A stretch of 64,000 nucleotides of DNA. Origin: Oscillospiraceae bacterium. Lineage in GTDB: Bacteria; Bacillota; Clostridia; Oscillospirales; Ruminococcaceae. Made by a program: the position numbers and the translations under genes. Of the stretch, positions 24,087 through 31,742 are shown piece after piece. The stretch is taken from positions 42,845 through 106,844 of the forward strand of contig JAFTVU010000004.1 of assembly GCA_017465665.1 (NCBI GenBank), in the 5' to 3' direction. The number at the start of each line of letters is the position of its first letter. Position 1 is the first letter of the stretch. Under the pieces are notes generated by a model. The model did no database searches. It worked only from the letters and a program-made list of their open reading frames with translations, and was not told where the DNA came from.

Positions 24087-25466
24087 ATGGGCAGAGATCG
24101 TCTCAAAAGCCGCCTGGGCTTTATACTTCTCAGCGCGGGCTGTGCTATCGGAATAGGCAATGTGTGGAAATTTCCCTATGTGGCGGGACAGAACGGCGGT
24201 GGTATCTTCGTTCTGATATATCTGTTTTTCCTGCTGATACTCGGCGTTCCTGTGCTGACGATGGAGTTTTCTGTAGGACGTGCGGCCCAGAAGAGCCCTG
24301 CAAAGCTGTATCAGCAGCTTGAAAAGCCAGGTCAGAAGTGGCATATTCACGGATACGCCTGCCTTGCTGGAAATTATCTGCTGATGATGTTCTATACCAC
24401 CGTTTCGGGATGGATGATGAACTATTTCGTTTCCACTGCGGCAGGAAAGTTTGACGGACTAGATGCTGCAGGAGTAAAAACAGCCTTTGCGGATATGCAG
24501 GCTGACCCCGTACAGGCGGTTTTGTATCTTGTTATTGTAATAGTGATAGGCTTTGCAGTGTGCGCGTTAGGCGTTCAGGGCGGCCTTGAAAAGGTTACGA
24601 AATTCATGATGCTTGCTCTGCTTGCCATTATGGTGATACTTGCAGGCAACAGTATCATCACGGATATCGGCAGCGGCAGCGAGGGTCTGAAGTTCTACCT
24701 GCTTCCCAGTGTGGAGCGTATGAACGAGGTCGGCATAGTGAATGTAATAGTGGCAGCGATGAACCAGGCGTTCTTCACGCTTTCTCTCGGTATCGGCTCT
24801 ATGGCGATATTCGGAAGCTACATCGGCAGAGACCGCGCGCTTATGGGCGAGGCGGTGAATGTTGCGCTGCTGGATACTTTCGTTGCGATATGCTCGGGTC
24901 TGATCATTTTCCCTGCTTGCTTTGCGAATGGCGTGGAGGTGGACGCAGGCCCCGGCCTTATCTTCGTTACTCTGCCCAATGTGTTCAATCAGCTTCCGAT
25001 GGGCAGGCTGTGGGGAAGTCTGTTTTTTGTGTTCATGTCATTTGCGGCGCTTTCTACTGTGCTTGCGGTGTTTGAGAATATCCTTTCCTGTACGATGGAT
25101 CTTTTCGGCTGGAGCAGAAAAAAGGCATGCCTCATCAATGGCGTGGCTATGTTCGTGCTTTCGCTGCCCTGCGCTCTTGGCTTCAACCTGCTGAGCTTCA
25201 TCAAGCCTATGGGAGAGAGATCCACTATACTTGATCTGGAGGATTTCATCGTCAGCAATATCATGCTACCCCTCGGCTCGCTGGTGTTCGTGCTGTTCTG
25301 CGTGAGCAGATACGGCTGGGGCTGGAAGAGCTTCGAGGAGGAAGCTAATCAGGGAAAGGGTCTGAAAGTAAAGAGCTGGATGCGAGGTTATATGACATGG
25401 GTGCTGCCTGTTATAGTGGTGCTGGTGTTCGTGTTCAGTATGCTGAGCTTCTTTAAGGTGATCTGA
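24087..25466 (+). CDS. sodium-dependent neurotransmitter:sodium symporter family transporter
   Basis: A 459-residue NSS/SNF (LeuT-like) transporter with about 11-12 helices. The Na+/substrate site of TM1 is evident in GFILLSAGCAIGIGNVWKFPYVAGQNGGG, and TM6 and TM8 motifs (NQAFFTLSLGIGSMAIFGSY; FVFMSFAALSTVLAVFENI) are present. NSS proteins import amino acids or related compounds with Na+. I chose ATG 24087 because the promoter lies just upstream and an AGAAAGG box precedes it; ATG 24051 has no ribosome binding site. A strong terminator follows. Confidence 0.93.
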   Translation: MGRDRLKSRLGFILLSAGCAIGIGNVWKFPYVAGQNGGGIFVLIYLFFLLILGVPVLTMEFSVGRAAQKSPAKLYQQLEKPGQKWHIHGYACLAGNYLLMMFYTTVSGWMMNYFVSTAAGKFDGLDAAGVKTAFADMQADPVQAVLYLVIVIVIGFAVCALGVQGGLEKVTKFMMLALLAIMVILAGNSIITDIGSGSEGLKFYLLPSVERMNEVGIVNVIVAAMNQAFFTLSLGIGSMAIFGSYIGRDRALMGEAVNVALLDTFVAICSGLIIFPACFANGVEVDAGPGLIFVTLPNVFNQLPMGRLWGSLFFVFMSFAALSTVLAVFENILSCTMDLFGWSRKKACLINGVAMFVLSLPCALGFNLLSFIKPMGERSTILDLEDFIVSNIMLPLGSLVFVLFCVSRYGWGWKSFEEEANQGKGLKVKSWMRGYMTWVLPVIVVLVFVFSMLSFFKVI

Positions 25467-25473
25467 CATAATG

Positions 25474-25503
25474 CGTCCGTCGTCCGAACGGCGGACGTTT
25501 TTT
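25474..25503 (+). terminator. terminator after the symporter gene
   Basis: A 10-bp stem with one G-T pair (25474-25483 with 25488-25497), 4-nt loop, followed by TTTTTTA. Confidence 0.88.
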
Positions 25504-25530
25504 ATGTCGAAAAGATTTATCAAAAAGCAC

Positions 25531-25559
25531 TTGACAAAATACTTGTGTTTTGATATAAT
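25531..25559 (+). promoter_or_regulatory. tRNA-Lys promoter
   Basis: Perfect TTGACA (25531-25536) and TATAAT (25554-25559), 17-nt spacer, 25 bases before the mature tRNA 5' end. Confidence 0.9.
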
Positions 25560-25584
25560 ATTAATGTTGCAATTTTGGCAGCAT

Positions 25585-25660
25585 GATCCACTAGCTCAGG
25601 CGGTAGAGCACCTGACTTTTAATCAGGGTGTCCCGGGTTCGATTCCCGGGTGGATCACCA
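25585..25660 (+). tRNA. tRNA-Lys (anticodon TTT)
   Basis: 76 nt with encoded CCA. The acceptor stem GATCCAC pairs with GTGGATC and discriminator A. The D arm is GCTC/GAGC, the anticodon stem CCTGA/TCAGG has loop CTTTTAA (anticodon 25618-25620), and the T arm is CCGGG-TTCGATT-CCCGG. It has its own promoter and terminator and reads AAA and AAG. Confidence 0.97.
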
Positions 25661-25674
25661 TTTGCAAACGAAGA

Positions 25675-25708
25675 AGAACACTCAGATCTCTGAGTGTTCT
25701 CTTTTTTT
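25675..25708 (+). terminator. terminator of tRNA-Lys
   Basis: A perfect 11-bp stem (25675-25685 with 25690-25700), 4-nt loop, followed by CTTTTTTT. Confidence 0.92.
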
Positions 25709-25749
25709 ATTCAGTTTTACATTATCAATGCGAACACATCTTTCGCTGT

Positions 25750-26664
25750 TTATATTCCACTGTTCTCAAGTGCATTGATAACGTCTTGGTTGCTCACATC
25801 ATAAATACTGTTCTCAGATGATACGATGTAGAAGCGGCTTGTCTCGTCGGGCTTTGTTAAAAAGAAATAATATTCCTTTCCGATTTCTACGCTGTCATAC
25901 ATAAATACTGATTCAAAATTATCAGAAATATCACCTTTGAACCGCTGTGTTATTTCGCAAGGATAAATACCTCTGTCACTGCCTGTTCGATTGGGTTCTC
26001 CTATGATCTTTGCCTTAACAATATAATCGGATTTTGCAACAATATCATTAAGAATACCCGAAGTGATATAGTCCTCAAATATTATTTCTGATGTATCGGA
26101 TATCGTAGCAACATAATTTGCAAAGCTGTCTGCTGTTAATTCGTTTGTGCCCGCCTCCATAATGGTATCTCCAACCGAAATGCTAACAATATTATTGCCT
26201 GAACAAAGCATCGTCATATGAGCGTATACGTTATATACCGGATGATCAAAATACACGCTATTTACATATTTAAGCGGCAAGATGTAGTTTTGACTTACAG
26301 AAAACGGTACTGTATCTTGGGCAGAGTCGTAGGCGCTCCAGCGAACATAGAATGTATCATCAATATCACCTTTGTATGCGTCGACCAGAGAGAAATAGTA
26401 ATCAGTATATTCGTCAAATTCCTCGTAAGACAGACATTTCGCACATACTACACTATTGCTTTCTGCGATTGTTTCTTCAAAAGAAATATCAACAGCCTCT
26501 GCAGATGAAATAAATTCCTCAAAAGATATATCTTTTGACCCTGCCAGTGATGTTTTTGTGCCAGTTAATGAAGATGTTTCGGGCTCAATGTTCTGACAGC
26601 CTGATAAAACTGTTGTTGACGCTAACATCACAAAAAACATTGATAATATATTTTTAGATTTCAT
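25750..26664 (-). CDS. secreted lipoprotein, unknown function
   Basis: A 304-residue protein with a lipoprotein signal peptide ending VLSGC (Cys at residue 22), then a Ser/Glu/Thr-rich stretch. Two similar halves are suggested: EEFDEYTDYYFSLVDAYKGDIDDTFYVRW and CEITQRFKGDISDNFESVFMYDS, each with a KGDI-D-F motif and a Tyr-rich strand. This looks like an internally duplicated beta-rich domain, consistent with DUF4-type surface lipoproteins I cannot name. GAAAGGAAAA precedes the ATG. Codon use is markedly AT-rich compared with neighbours, which suggests acquisition. Confidence 0.75.
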   Translation of the reverse strand: MKSKNILSMFFVMLASTTVLSGCQNIEPETSSLTGTKTSLAGSKDISFEEFISSAEAVDISFEETIAESNSVVCAKCLSYEEFDEYTDYYFSLVDAYKGDIDDTFYVRWSAYDSAQDTVPFSVSQNYILPLKYVNSVYFDHPVYNVYAHMTMLCSGNNIVSISVGDTIMEAGTNELTADSFANYVATISDTSEIIFEDYITSGILNDIVAKSDYIVKAKIIGEPNRTGSDRGIYPCEITQRFKGDISDNFESVFMYDSVEIGKEYYFFLTKPDETSRFYIVSSENSIYDVSNQDVINALENSGI

Positions 26665-26992
26665 GGGCTATTTTCCTTTCAACTATGATGTATAGATGTG
26701 GTTATCCGAAGTTTTTATCCTTCTACTTACTACATTACGATAAAAGAGGGTGACGGTTACATAATACTCTTTTAAATCTGTCTTTTTCGTTGATATTAGT
26801 CAAATTTGTTATTTTATATTTAGTGAAATTTCTTTCGATTGACAGTGCAATCAATGTTTTCTTATTTTGTCACTCATATATTAGACATAAATTGCTACAC
26901 GGCTGCTTATGATCTCCTTGATGGGCGGCTTTTTTTGCGCGTTGACGTTCATAGCAGCAGTTTCTGCCATGAAAATTTATTGCGCCCCCCCC
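26665..26992. other. noncoding region between divergent genes
   Basis: An AT-rich spacer. It holds the 5' region of the lipoprotein gene, a T7 run after GGGCGGC near 26930 that looks like a terminator remnant without a clear stem, and a run of eight C (26985-26992) directly before the -35 of the DUF2325 promoter. No gene is seen. Confidence 0.5.
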
Positions 26993-27021
26993 TTGACAAA
27001 CGCTGAGAAGTATGTTATTAT
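26993..27021 (+). promoter_or_regulatory. promoter of the DUF2325 gene
   Basis: TTGACA at 26993-26998 and TATTAT at 27016-27021, 17-nt spacer. The -35 is abutted by a C8 tract. Confidence 0.82.
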
Positions 27022-27026
27022 ATATT

Positions 27027-27046
27027 CGGTTAGTTGAAACTAACCG
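27027..27046. promoter_or_regulatory. CGGTTAG-N6-CTAACCG operator
   Basis: Perfect 7-bp arms (27027-27033, 27040-27046), centre TTGAAA, positioned over the predicted transcription start exactly as at the HD-GYP promoter. Confidence 0.8.
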
Positions 27047-27059
27047 AAAGGAGATGTTT

Positions 27060-27344
27060 ATGAGTGTAGTTTTAGTGGGTGGCAATGACCGTATGGCTAC
27101 CAGATATAAAGAGATATGCAAGTCCTATAGCTGCAAGGCTAAGGTGTTCACGCAGATGCCTGCGGATTTTGACAATAAGCTTGGTAATCCCGACCTGATG
27201 GTGGTGTTCACAAATACCTGCTCGCACAAGATGGTGAACAGCGTGAACCAGCGTTCGCAGAAGCACGATATTCCCGTTGTGAAGATACACAACGCAAGCG
27301 TGAATGCGCTGAGATCGGTGCTGGATCAGTATGCCGCAAGATGA
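27060..27344 (+). CDS. DUF2325 domain protein
   Basis: A 94-residue protein. SVVLVGGNDRMATRYKEICKSYSCKAKVF is a Rossmann-like beta-alpha start, followed by PDLMVVFTNTCSHKMVNSVNQRSQKH and IPVVKIHNASVNALRSVL, all typical of DUF2325. The family's Cys/His residues are thought to bind metal. The start ATG 27060 follows AAGGAG; the frame open from 27012 lies inside the promoter/operator. A shared operator with the next gene suggests a common metal-linked regulon. Confidence 0.85.
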   Translation: MSVVLVGGNDRMATRYKEICKSYSCKAKVFTQMPADFDNKLGNPDLMVVFTNTCSHKMVNSVNQRSQKHDIPVVKIHNASVNALRSVLDQYAAR

Positions 27345-27365
27345 CGGCTTATTTTTTAGAGATAG

Positions 27366-27383
27366 GGTTAGCGTAAACTAACT
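27366..27383. promoter_or_regulatory. GTTAG-N6-CTAAC operator before the DUF3793 gene
   Basis: 5-bp arms (27367-27371, 27378-27382) with centre CGTAAA. The outermost pair of the full motif is lost. It lies 18 bases before the start codon. No clear separate promoter was found, so it may be an internal roadblock within one transcript. Confidence 0.6.
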
Positions 27384-27399
27384 TGTTGGAGGAAATATT

Positions 27400-27972
27400 A
27401 TGTGCATGAACGAATACTGCCGCTTTGAGGAGCAGCTTGCTTTCCATTCAGCTCCGTCGCTGCTGGGTATAAAGTGCGCCAGCCTTATGTCTGTGCGCCG
27501 TAACGAGTTCGATGTGGCGGCAAGCGCTGAGCACTTCAACCGTCGCGCATCCGCAAAAGGCTTGCGTGTGAGGGAACTGTGCGGATGTCCGCAGAGAGCG
27601 CTGCTGCTCGTATATAACGAAGCAAGGCTTGCGGCACGGCTTGCCGATCCGTTGTGCAGGGAAGTGCTGAGGTCAAACGGCTACGCCGATGATATGACGG
27701 CTGAGGAATGTATCTGCAGACTTGCGCGGCGTATCGGTGTAAATGGGGATTTCCCGCATGAGATAGGGATATTTCTTGATTATCCCGTGGAGGATGTGCT
27801 TGGTTTCATCGAGAACAAGGGCGCGAATTTCAAGCTGTGCGGCTACTGGAAAGTCTACGGAGATACAGTAAAGGCGCAGCGCACATTCGATAATTACAAT
27901 AAATGCAGGAGATTTCTGTGCAATAAACTCAGAGAGGGAACTGACCTTTGCGGTGCACTGAAGATATCCTGA
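27400..27972 (+). CDS. DUF3793 family protein
   Basis: A 190-residue protein. Family features are HSAPSLLGIKCASLMS at residues 14-29, LCGCPQRALLLVYNEARLA, FPHEIGIFLDYPVEDVLGFIENKG and a C-terminal GYWKVYGDTVKAQRTFDNYNKCR. The function is unknown. Such genes often sit with flavodoxin or iron-uptake genes in Clostridia, by my recollection. GGAGGA precedes ATG 27400. It carries the weak copy of the GGTTAG-type operator in its leader and ends at a strong terminator, so DUF2325-DUF3793 form a unit. Confidence 0.88.
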   Translation: MCMNEYCRFEEQLAFHSAPSLLGIKCASLMSVRRNEFDVAASAEHFNRRASAKGLRVRELCGCPQRALLLVYNEARLAARLADPLCREVLRSNGYADDMTAEECICRLARRIGVNGDFPHEIGIFLDYPVEDVLGFIENKGANFKLCGYWKVYGDTVKAQRTFDNYNKCRRFLCNKLREGTDLCGALKIS

Positions 27973-27984
27973 GATACTGTATAT

Positions 27985-28021
27985 AACTATGCCTGCTTCG
28001 GAAGAGGTGGGCATAGTTTTT
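27985..28021 (+). terminator. terminator after DUF3793 gene
   Basis: A stem with AACTATGCC pairing to GGCATAGTT (27985-27993, 28010-28018), extended by weaker pairs, followed by TTTTT. Confidence 0.85.
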
Positions 28022-28073
28022 TAGCTGCAAAGATAAAAACATAAAAAAATTAACGACAAACATTAAAAAACTA

Positions 28074-28102
28074 TTGACAAACGTAAATTGATGTGCTATA
28101 AT
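28074..28102 (+). promoter_or_regulatory. consensus promoter of the CPBP/DUF2975 operon
   Basis: TTGACA at 28074-28079 and TATAAT at 28097-28102, 17-nt spacer. Confidence 0.88.
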
Positions 28103-28146
28103 CTAACCATGATAAGCTTACCAAATATAATTCGTGGAGCAATTAC

Positions 28147-28998
28147 ATGAAACAACTGTCAAAAGAACGTATAAAAAAGCCGCTGCTGTGTGTGCTGGCG
28201 TTCGGCGTTTCGTTTGCTGTTATCTTCCTTTTCTGTATAGTAGGTGAGATCGTTGGTCTGATCGTATGCGGTGATGATTTCCTGCTGCCCGATCTTCTGA
28301 TAGAGGCTATTACAGAAGTGGGAATGCTTTTCGCGGCGATCACTGCATGCTGGTTCGTGAAGAAAAAGCACGGCACAAGGCTCAGGGAAACGGTAAGGAT
28401 AAAAAGCTTTGATCCTCTGGTGCCGCTTATGCTGCTGCTCTTTGATCACGGCGTAACAGAGCTTGTGATACATGGCGTGGGAGCGGTGATGTCAGGATTT
28501 ATGGCTATCGAGCCTGATCCTCCGTTGGAGCTTTCGCTGATAAGCGTGATAGGGGCTGTGGTGTTTGCACCGCTGTTCGAGGAGATACTCTGCCGCTTCG
28601 GCTGGTGCGAGCTTGCGAGAGGCGCATATTCGCTGCCTTTTGTTGTGATCGGCAACGGACTGCTGTTCTCGGTAATACATCTGTATAATATACAGGGATT
28701 TTTCGGAGTACTGGCAGGCGGAATGATGATGGCGTATGTCTACTGCAAAACACGAAATATCCTCTATACGATGATAGAGCACGCGCTCTACAATGCAACG
28801 TGCTTTGTGGATTTCAGCGTCGTCTTCGGGGATTACGCTTATATGGAGAACGGATTTATCCTGTATGAGCCGAGGTGGCTGATATTCAATGCGGTGCTTG
28901 TGGCAACAGGCGCGGTGTATTTCCTGACAGTATTCAGAAAGAAATACGCTGAAAATTACTTTGAAACAGACCCTGAAACGGGACTTGCAGTTATATGA
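28147..28998 (+). CDS. CPBP family intramembrane glutamic endopeptidase
   Basis: A 283-residue membrane protein with about eight helices. CPBP/Abi motifs are FEEILCRFGW (EExxxR), NGLLFSVIHLYN (FxxxH) and a terminal MIEHALYNATC (HxxxN-like). The family includes CAAX-processing enzymes, bacteriocin maturation and self-immunity proteins. It opens an operon that ends with a second CPBP gene and encloses three DUF2975 proteins and an XRE regulator. GGAG lies 6 bases before ATG 28147. Confidence 0.9.
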   Translation: MKQLSKERIKKPLLCVLAFGVSFAVIFLFCIVGEIVGLIVCGDDFLLPDLLIEAITEVGMLFAAITACWFVKKKHGTRLRETVRIKSFDPLVPLMLLLFDHGVTELVIHGVGAVMSGFMAIEPDPPLELSLISVIGAVVFAPLFEEILCRFGWCELARGAYSLPFVVIGNGLLFSVIHLYNIQGFFGVLAGGMMMAYVYCKTRNILYTMIEHALYNATCFVDFSVVFGDYAYMENGFILYEPRWLIFNAVLVATGAVYFLTVFRKKYAENYFETDPETGLAVI

Positions 28999-29012
28999 AA
29001 AGGAGAAACATC

Positions 29013-29561
29013 ATGGCAAAGAATGATATCAAAGAAAGAACACTGGAGCAGGAAAAGCAGAGCTTTATGAAGATGTGCAAGGCATTCTGGTGCGGCGCTA
29101 ATGTAATACGCATCATTATGATAGTCTGCGTGAGCATACTGGCGCTGTGCCTTATCATCGGTGTGGCAGGCGGCGCGGCTGACAGCGGAATGGAGGAGTT
29201 CAGCACTGCAGGAGGAATGATCGCTGTTGCTTCGATGTGCGTGATAGCCACAGGCTATATCATTGCACTGGGCTTCGGCGCGAAGATATTCAAGACCCTC
29301 AGGGACGGAGAAACGCCGTTCCGCTATGACATAGCTGATAAGCTGAAGGGCGCAGGCTATGTGATGATGGTGACAGGCGGTCTTGGATTTGTGCTTAATG
29401 TCGTTATACAGTGCCTGAAAGCAAACGGTGTTGAGGGTATAGGAACGGCTATAGAGCTTCCCGATCTCATTCCTTTTGTGTTCGGCTCTTTCCTTGTGGC
29501 GCTTGCGTATGTGTTCAACTACGGCTGCAAGCTGCAGCAGGAATCGGATGAAACTCTGTAA
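29013..29561 (+). CDS. DUF2975 family membrane protein (first of three)
   Basis: 182 residues with four predicted membrane helices. The family pattern is a hydrophilic N-terminus (TLEQEKQSFMKMCKAF), a central LRDGETPFRYDIADKLKGAG loop and a C-terminal NYGCKLQQESDETL. The last 40 or so bases are almost identical to those ending the next gene. DUF2975 proteins usually pair with small YozG-like XRE regulators, one of which lies downstream. AAAAGGAG precedes ATG 29013. Function unknown. Confidence 0.85.
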   Translation: MAKNDIKERTLEQEKQSFMKMCKAFWCGANVIRIIMIVCVSILALCLIIGVAGGAADSGMEEFSTAGGMIAVASMCVIATGYIIALGFGAKIFKTLRDGETPFRYDIADKLKGAGYVMMVTGGLGFVLNVVIQCLKANGVEGIGTAIELPDLIPFVFGSFLVALAYVFNYGCKLQQESDETL

Positions 29562-29582
29562 CGCATGAAAGGAGACAATAAA

Positions 29583-30098
29583 ATGGCTAAGACAAATGAT
29601 ATCACAGAAATAACATTCGAGCAGGAAAAAAAGACGTTTTCGTGGATGTGTACTGCGCTTGAAACTGCGTGCATCGTGATGTTTGCTGCCTTTGCGGTGA
29701 CCGTGGCGGTGGTGCTGGGAGTTGTCATTGCAGGCGGTGCAAAGATGAATGATGTGATCGTTCTTGCTGTGAACAGCGGTGTGCTGCTTTTGGGTATGGC
29801 AAGTGCGTTAAACTACGGACGTGTGATATTCAGGTCACTCAAGAGCGGTGAAACTCCTTTCCGTTATGACATCGCAGATAAGGTGAGGGATGCTTCTCTT
29901 GCGCTTGTCATCTGCGGTCTTGCCGGCATTCTTGTACAGGCTGTCTCGAACAGCTTTTCCGAGGCATTTTCGGATATATGCCACTATTATTTCTTTGTGA
30001 CAGTCGGAAACATGTTTACAGGTGTGCTGCTGGGCATTATGTCCTATGTGATGAATTACGGCTGCAAGCTGCAGCAGGAATCGGATGAAACTCTGTAA
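29583..30098 (+). CDS. DUF2975 family membrane protein (second of three)
   Basis: 171 residues, four helices. It shares with the first copy the opening FEQEKKTFSWMCTA, the SGETPFRYDIADKVRDAS loop and the identical NYGCKLQQESDETL end. The start ATG 29583 follows AAAGGAG; ATG 29565 precedes that box. The copies are diverged in the membrane segments but conserved at the loop and tail, indicating an old tandem duplication with constraint on the cytoplasmic parts. Confidence 0.85.
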   Translation: MAKTNDITEITFEQEKKTFSWMCTALETACIVMFAAFAVTVAVVLGVVIAGGAKMNDVIVLAVNSGVLLLGMASALNYGRVIFRSLKSGETPFRYDIADKVRDASLALVICGLAGILVQAVSNSFSEAFSDICHYYFFVTVGNMFTGVLLGIMSYVMNYGCKLQQESDETL

Positions 30099-30114
30099 GA
30101 AAGGGGTATGTATT

Positions 30115-30597
30115 ATGAAAAAACTTACATCAAAAGAAACTGTACGTCGTATGAGCCTTATTGCAACGGTGGTGCTGGCTCTTTATCTTCTCTCTCCGCT
30201 GTATGACTTCGTAAGAGGCTTTATCATAGGCTGGAACTCGGTGGATGTGGCTTCCTCGGGCGCTGGCGTTGTGGCAGGAATACAGTCGCTGCTGATACTG
30301 GTGCTGGCTGTGATACTGATAGTGAATGCTTTCAGACTGCTCGGCAGCCTGCGCAAGGACGAAACTCCTTTCACAGAGGCAAACGGCAGATATATAAGAA
30401 ATATATCCTTTGTGCTGATAGCCATAGAGCCAATAACCATCCTTTGCAACATAATATCCAATGCGCTGGCCGAGAATATCTCGGTGGTGATGTCCTTTGG
30501 CGGAATGATGCTTGCGGCAGGCTTTGTTATGTACTGCATATCCCTTGCGTTCCGCTATGGCTGTGAGCTGCAGCAGGAATCTGACGAGACTCTGTAA
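30115..30597 (+). CDS. DUF2975 family membrane protein (third of three)
   Basis: 160 residues, four helices; the most diverged copy. It keeps the KDETPFTEANGRYIRNIS loop and RYGCELQQESDETL tail but has a short basic N-terminus (MKKLTSKETVRRMS) instead of the EQEK block. The start ATG 30115 follows AAAGGGG; the upstream in-frame ATG at 30085 lies inside the preceding gene. Its stop is 12 bases before the XRE gene. Confidence 0.83.
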   Translation: MKKLTSKETVRRMSLIATVVLALYLLSPLYDFVRGFIIGWNSVDVASSGAGVVAGIQSLLILVLAVILIVNAFRLLGSLRKDETPFTEANGRYIRNISFVLIAIEPITILCNIISNALAENISVVMSFGGMMLAAGFVMYCISLAFRYGCELQQESDETL

Positions 30598-30609
30598 AGG
30601 CGGTGTGGT

Positions 30610-30843
30610 ATGGCTATAATTCTGAGACTTGACAGAGTGATGGCGGACAGGAAGATGTCGCTCAACGAGCTTTCCGAAAAAGTGGGAGTTGCCAATGTCA
30701 ACCTCTCCAAAATGAAGACGGGCAAGGTGAGCGCGATACGTTTTTCCACTCTGAATGCAATATGCAAGGTGCTGAAGTGTCAGCCTGGGGATATTCTCGA
30801 ATACGAGGAGAGCGAGGACGAGGAAAATGAAGCAGATAGCTAA
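30610..30843 (+). CDS. YozG-like XRE family regulator
   Basis: A 77-residue Cro/CI-type helix-turn-helix protein (MSLNELSEKVGVANVNLSKMKTGKVSAIRFSTLNAICKVLKCQPGDIL) with an acidic tail. This short form is the common partner of DUF2975 membrane proteins, probably repressing its own operon. It overlaps the following CPBP gene by 17 bases, so the two are coupled. Confidence 0.9.
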   Translation: MAIILRLDRVMADRKMSLNELSEKVGVANVNLSKMKTGKVSAIRFSTLNAICKVLKCQPGDILEYEESEDEENEADS

Positions 30844-31597
30844 GTGTGTGCTGTGGGTGCTGCTGAATTTCGTGATGCAGTTCATAGTGCAGCTCGGTAT
30901 GACGATATGTGCAGTGGCAGGCGGCATAAGAGATGATGCGCTGCTTAATGAATGGACTATGAACAATGTTCTGCTGATGACGCTTATCTCGAATACCATC
31001 TTCACAGGTATAATGTGCATAGCGTTTGCGGTGAAAAAGACAAAAGTCATCCCTGAGAGCGACAGCACAGCAGGAATAAAAAGCTGCCTGCTGCCCTGTG
31101 CAGCGGCGTTCCTGTATTCGGTGGGATTTTCCATGCTCTCCGAGGGCAATTCGGGGATGATACAGAACAGCGTGGGATATTTTTCTGAAAAGCTGCCGTG
31201 GCTAGGTATGGTGATGATGGTTATAAATCTGCTCATCCTTGCGCCGATAGCGGAGGAGCTGCTCTGCCGCAGGATAATGCTTGACGGACTGAAGCAGCGT
31301 TTTTCGGAGCGCACGTCAGTGATAGTAAGCGCTGTGATATTCGGTGCTATGCACATCATGGCAGGCGGACCTGCTCTGGCGCTCGGTGCTGCTGTGATGG
31401 GTCTGCTGCTGGGCGTGGTGTATGTAAAGACGGGCTCGCTCAGGGCAACGGTCATCGTGCACGCAGCGGCAAACCTGCCCGATTTCCTGTTGATGTGGCT
31501 GCCTGAACTGGGTACGGTCAGCAGTGCGGCAATTGCGGTGGTGGCTCTTGCGGCGGCGCTTGCCATAATGCTGATATGGTGCAGAACGAAAAAATAA
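30827..31597 (+). CDS. CPBP family intramembrane metalloprotease (second)
   Basis: A 256-residue membrane protein. Motifs are APIAEELLCRRIMLDGL (EExxxR), SAVIFGAMHIMAG (FxxxH) and TVIVHAAANLPDF (HxxxN). It resembles bacteriocin-type CPBP proteases more closely than the first CPBP of the operon. It overlaps the XRE gene at 30827 and is followed by a modest hairpin. Role unproven: processing or immunity for a peptide not visible here. Confidence 0.9.
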   Translation: MKQIAKCVLWVLLNFVMQFIVQLGMTICAVAGGIRDDALLNEWTMNNVLLMTLISNTIFTGIMCIAFAVKKTKVIPESDSTAGIKSCLLPCAAAFLYSVGFSMLSEGNSGMIQNSVGYFSEKLPWLGMVMMVINLLILAPIAEELLCRRIMLDGLKQRFSERTSVIVSAVIFGAMHIMAGGPALALGAAVMGLLLGVVYVKTGSLRATVIVHAAANLPDFLLMWLPELGTVSSAAIAVVALAAALAIMLIWCRTKK

Positions 31598-31602
31598 CAT
31601 TC

Positions 31603-31632
31603 AGACCCGTGCAGGATATGTACGGGTCTTTG
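31603..31632 (+). terminator. terminator of the DUF2975 operon
   Basis: An 8-bp stem AGACCCGT/ACGGGTCT (31603-31610, 31622-31629), 11-nt loop, short T-run. Confidence 0.55.
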
Positions 31633-31655
31633 CTGTATAAAAATGAAATTTGTTC

Positions 31656-31684
31656 TTGACTTTTTGTGAGGTATATATTATCAT
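31656..31684 (+). promoter_or_regulatory. promoter of XRE-GH2-YhcC operon
   Basis: TTGACT at 31656-31661 and TATCAT at 31679-31684, 17-nt spacer. Confidence 0.6.
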
Positions 31685-31696
31685 AGTGTTATAAAA

Positions 31697-31722
31697 GTTC
31701 CCATTTCGTTTGCAATGGGAAC
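31697..31722. promoter_or_regulatory. inverted-repeat operator before the XRE gene
   Basis: Perfect 9-bp arms GTTCCCATT / AATGGGAAC (31697-31705, 31714-31722) with an 8-nt centre, just downstream of the -10 and 20 bases before the XRE start: an autorepression layout. Confidence 0.65.
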
Positions 31723-31742
31723 ATATCGGACGGGAGGTAAAC

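Noticed and set aside
28103-28125. Fourth GGTTAG-type operator (CTAACC after the -10 at 28097)
   Set aside because: Only one half-site is present; the other arm does not match.
29517-30597. Three 40-odd-base near-identical repeats about 500 bases apart
   Set aside because: They are the in-frame 3' ends of three DUF2975 genes encoding the conserved LQQESDETL tail, not a CRISPR or mobile repeat.
30130-31566. 478-codon open frame on the minus strand
   Set aside because: It spans antisense across three clear plus-strand genes (DUF2975, XRE, CPBP).
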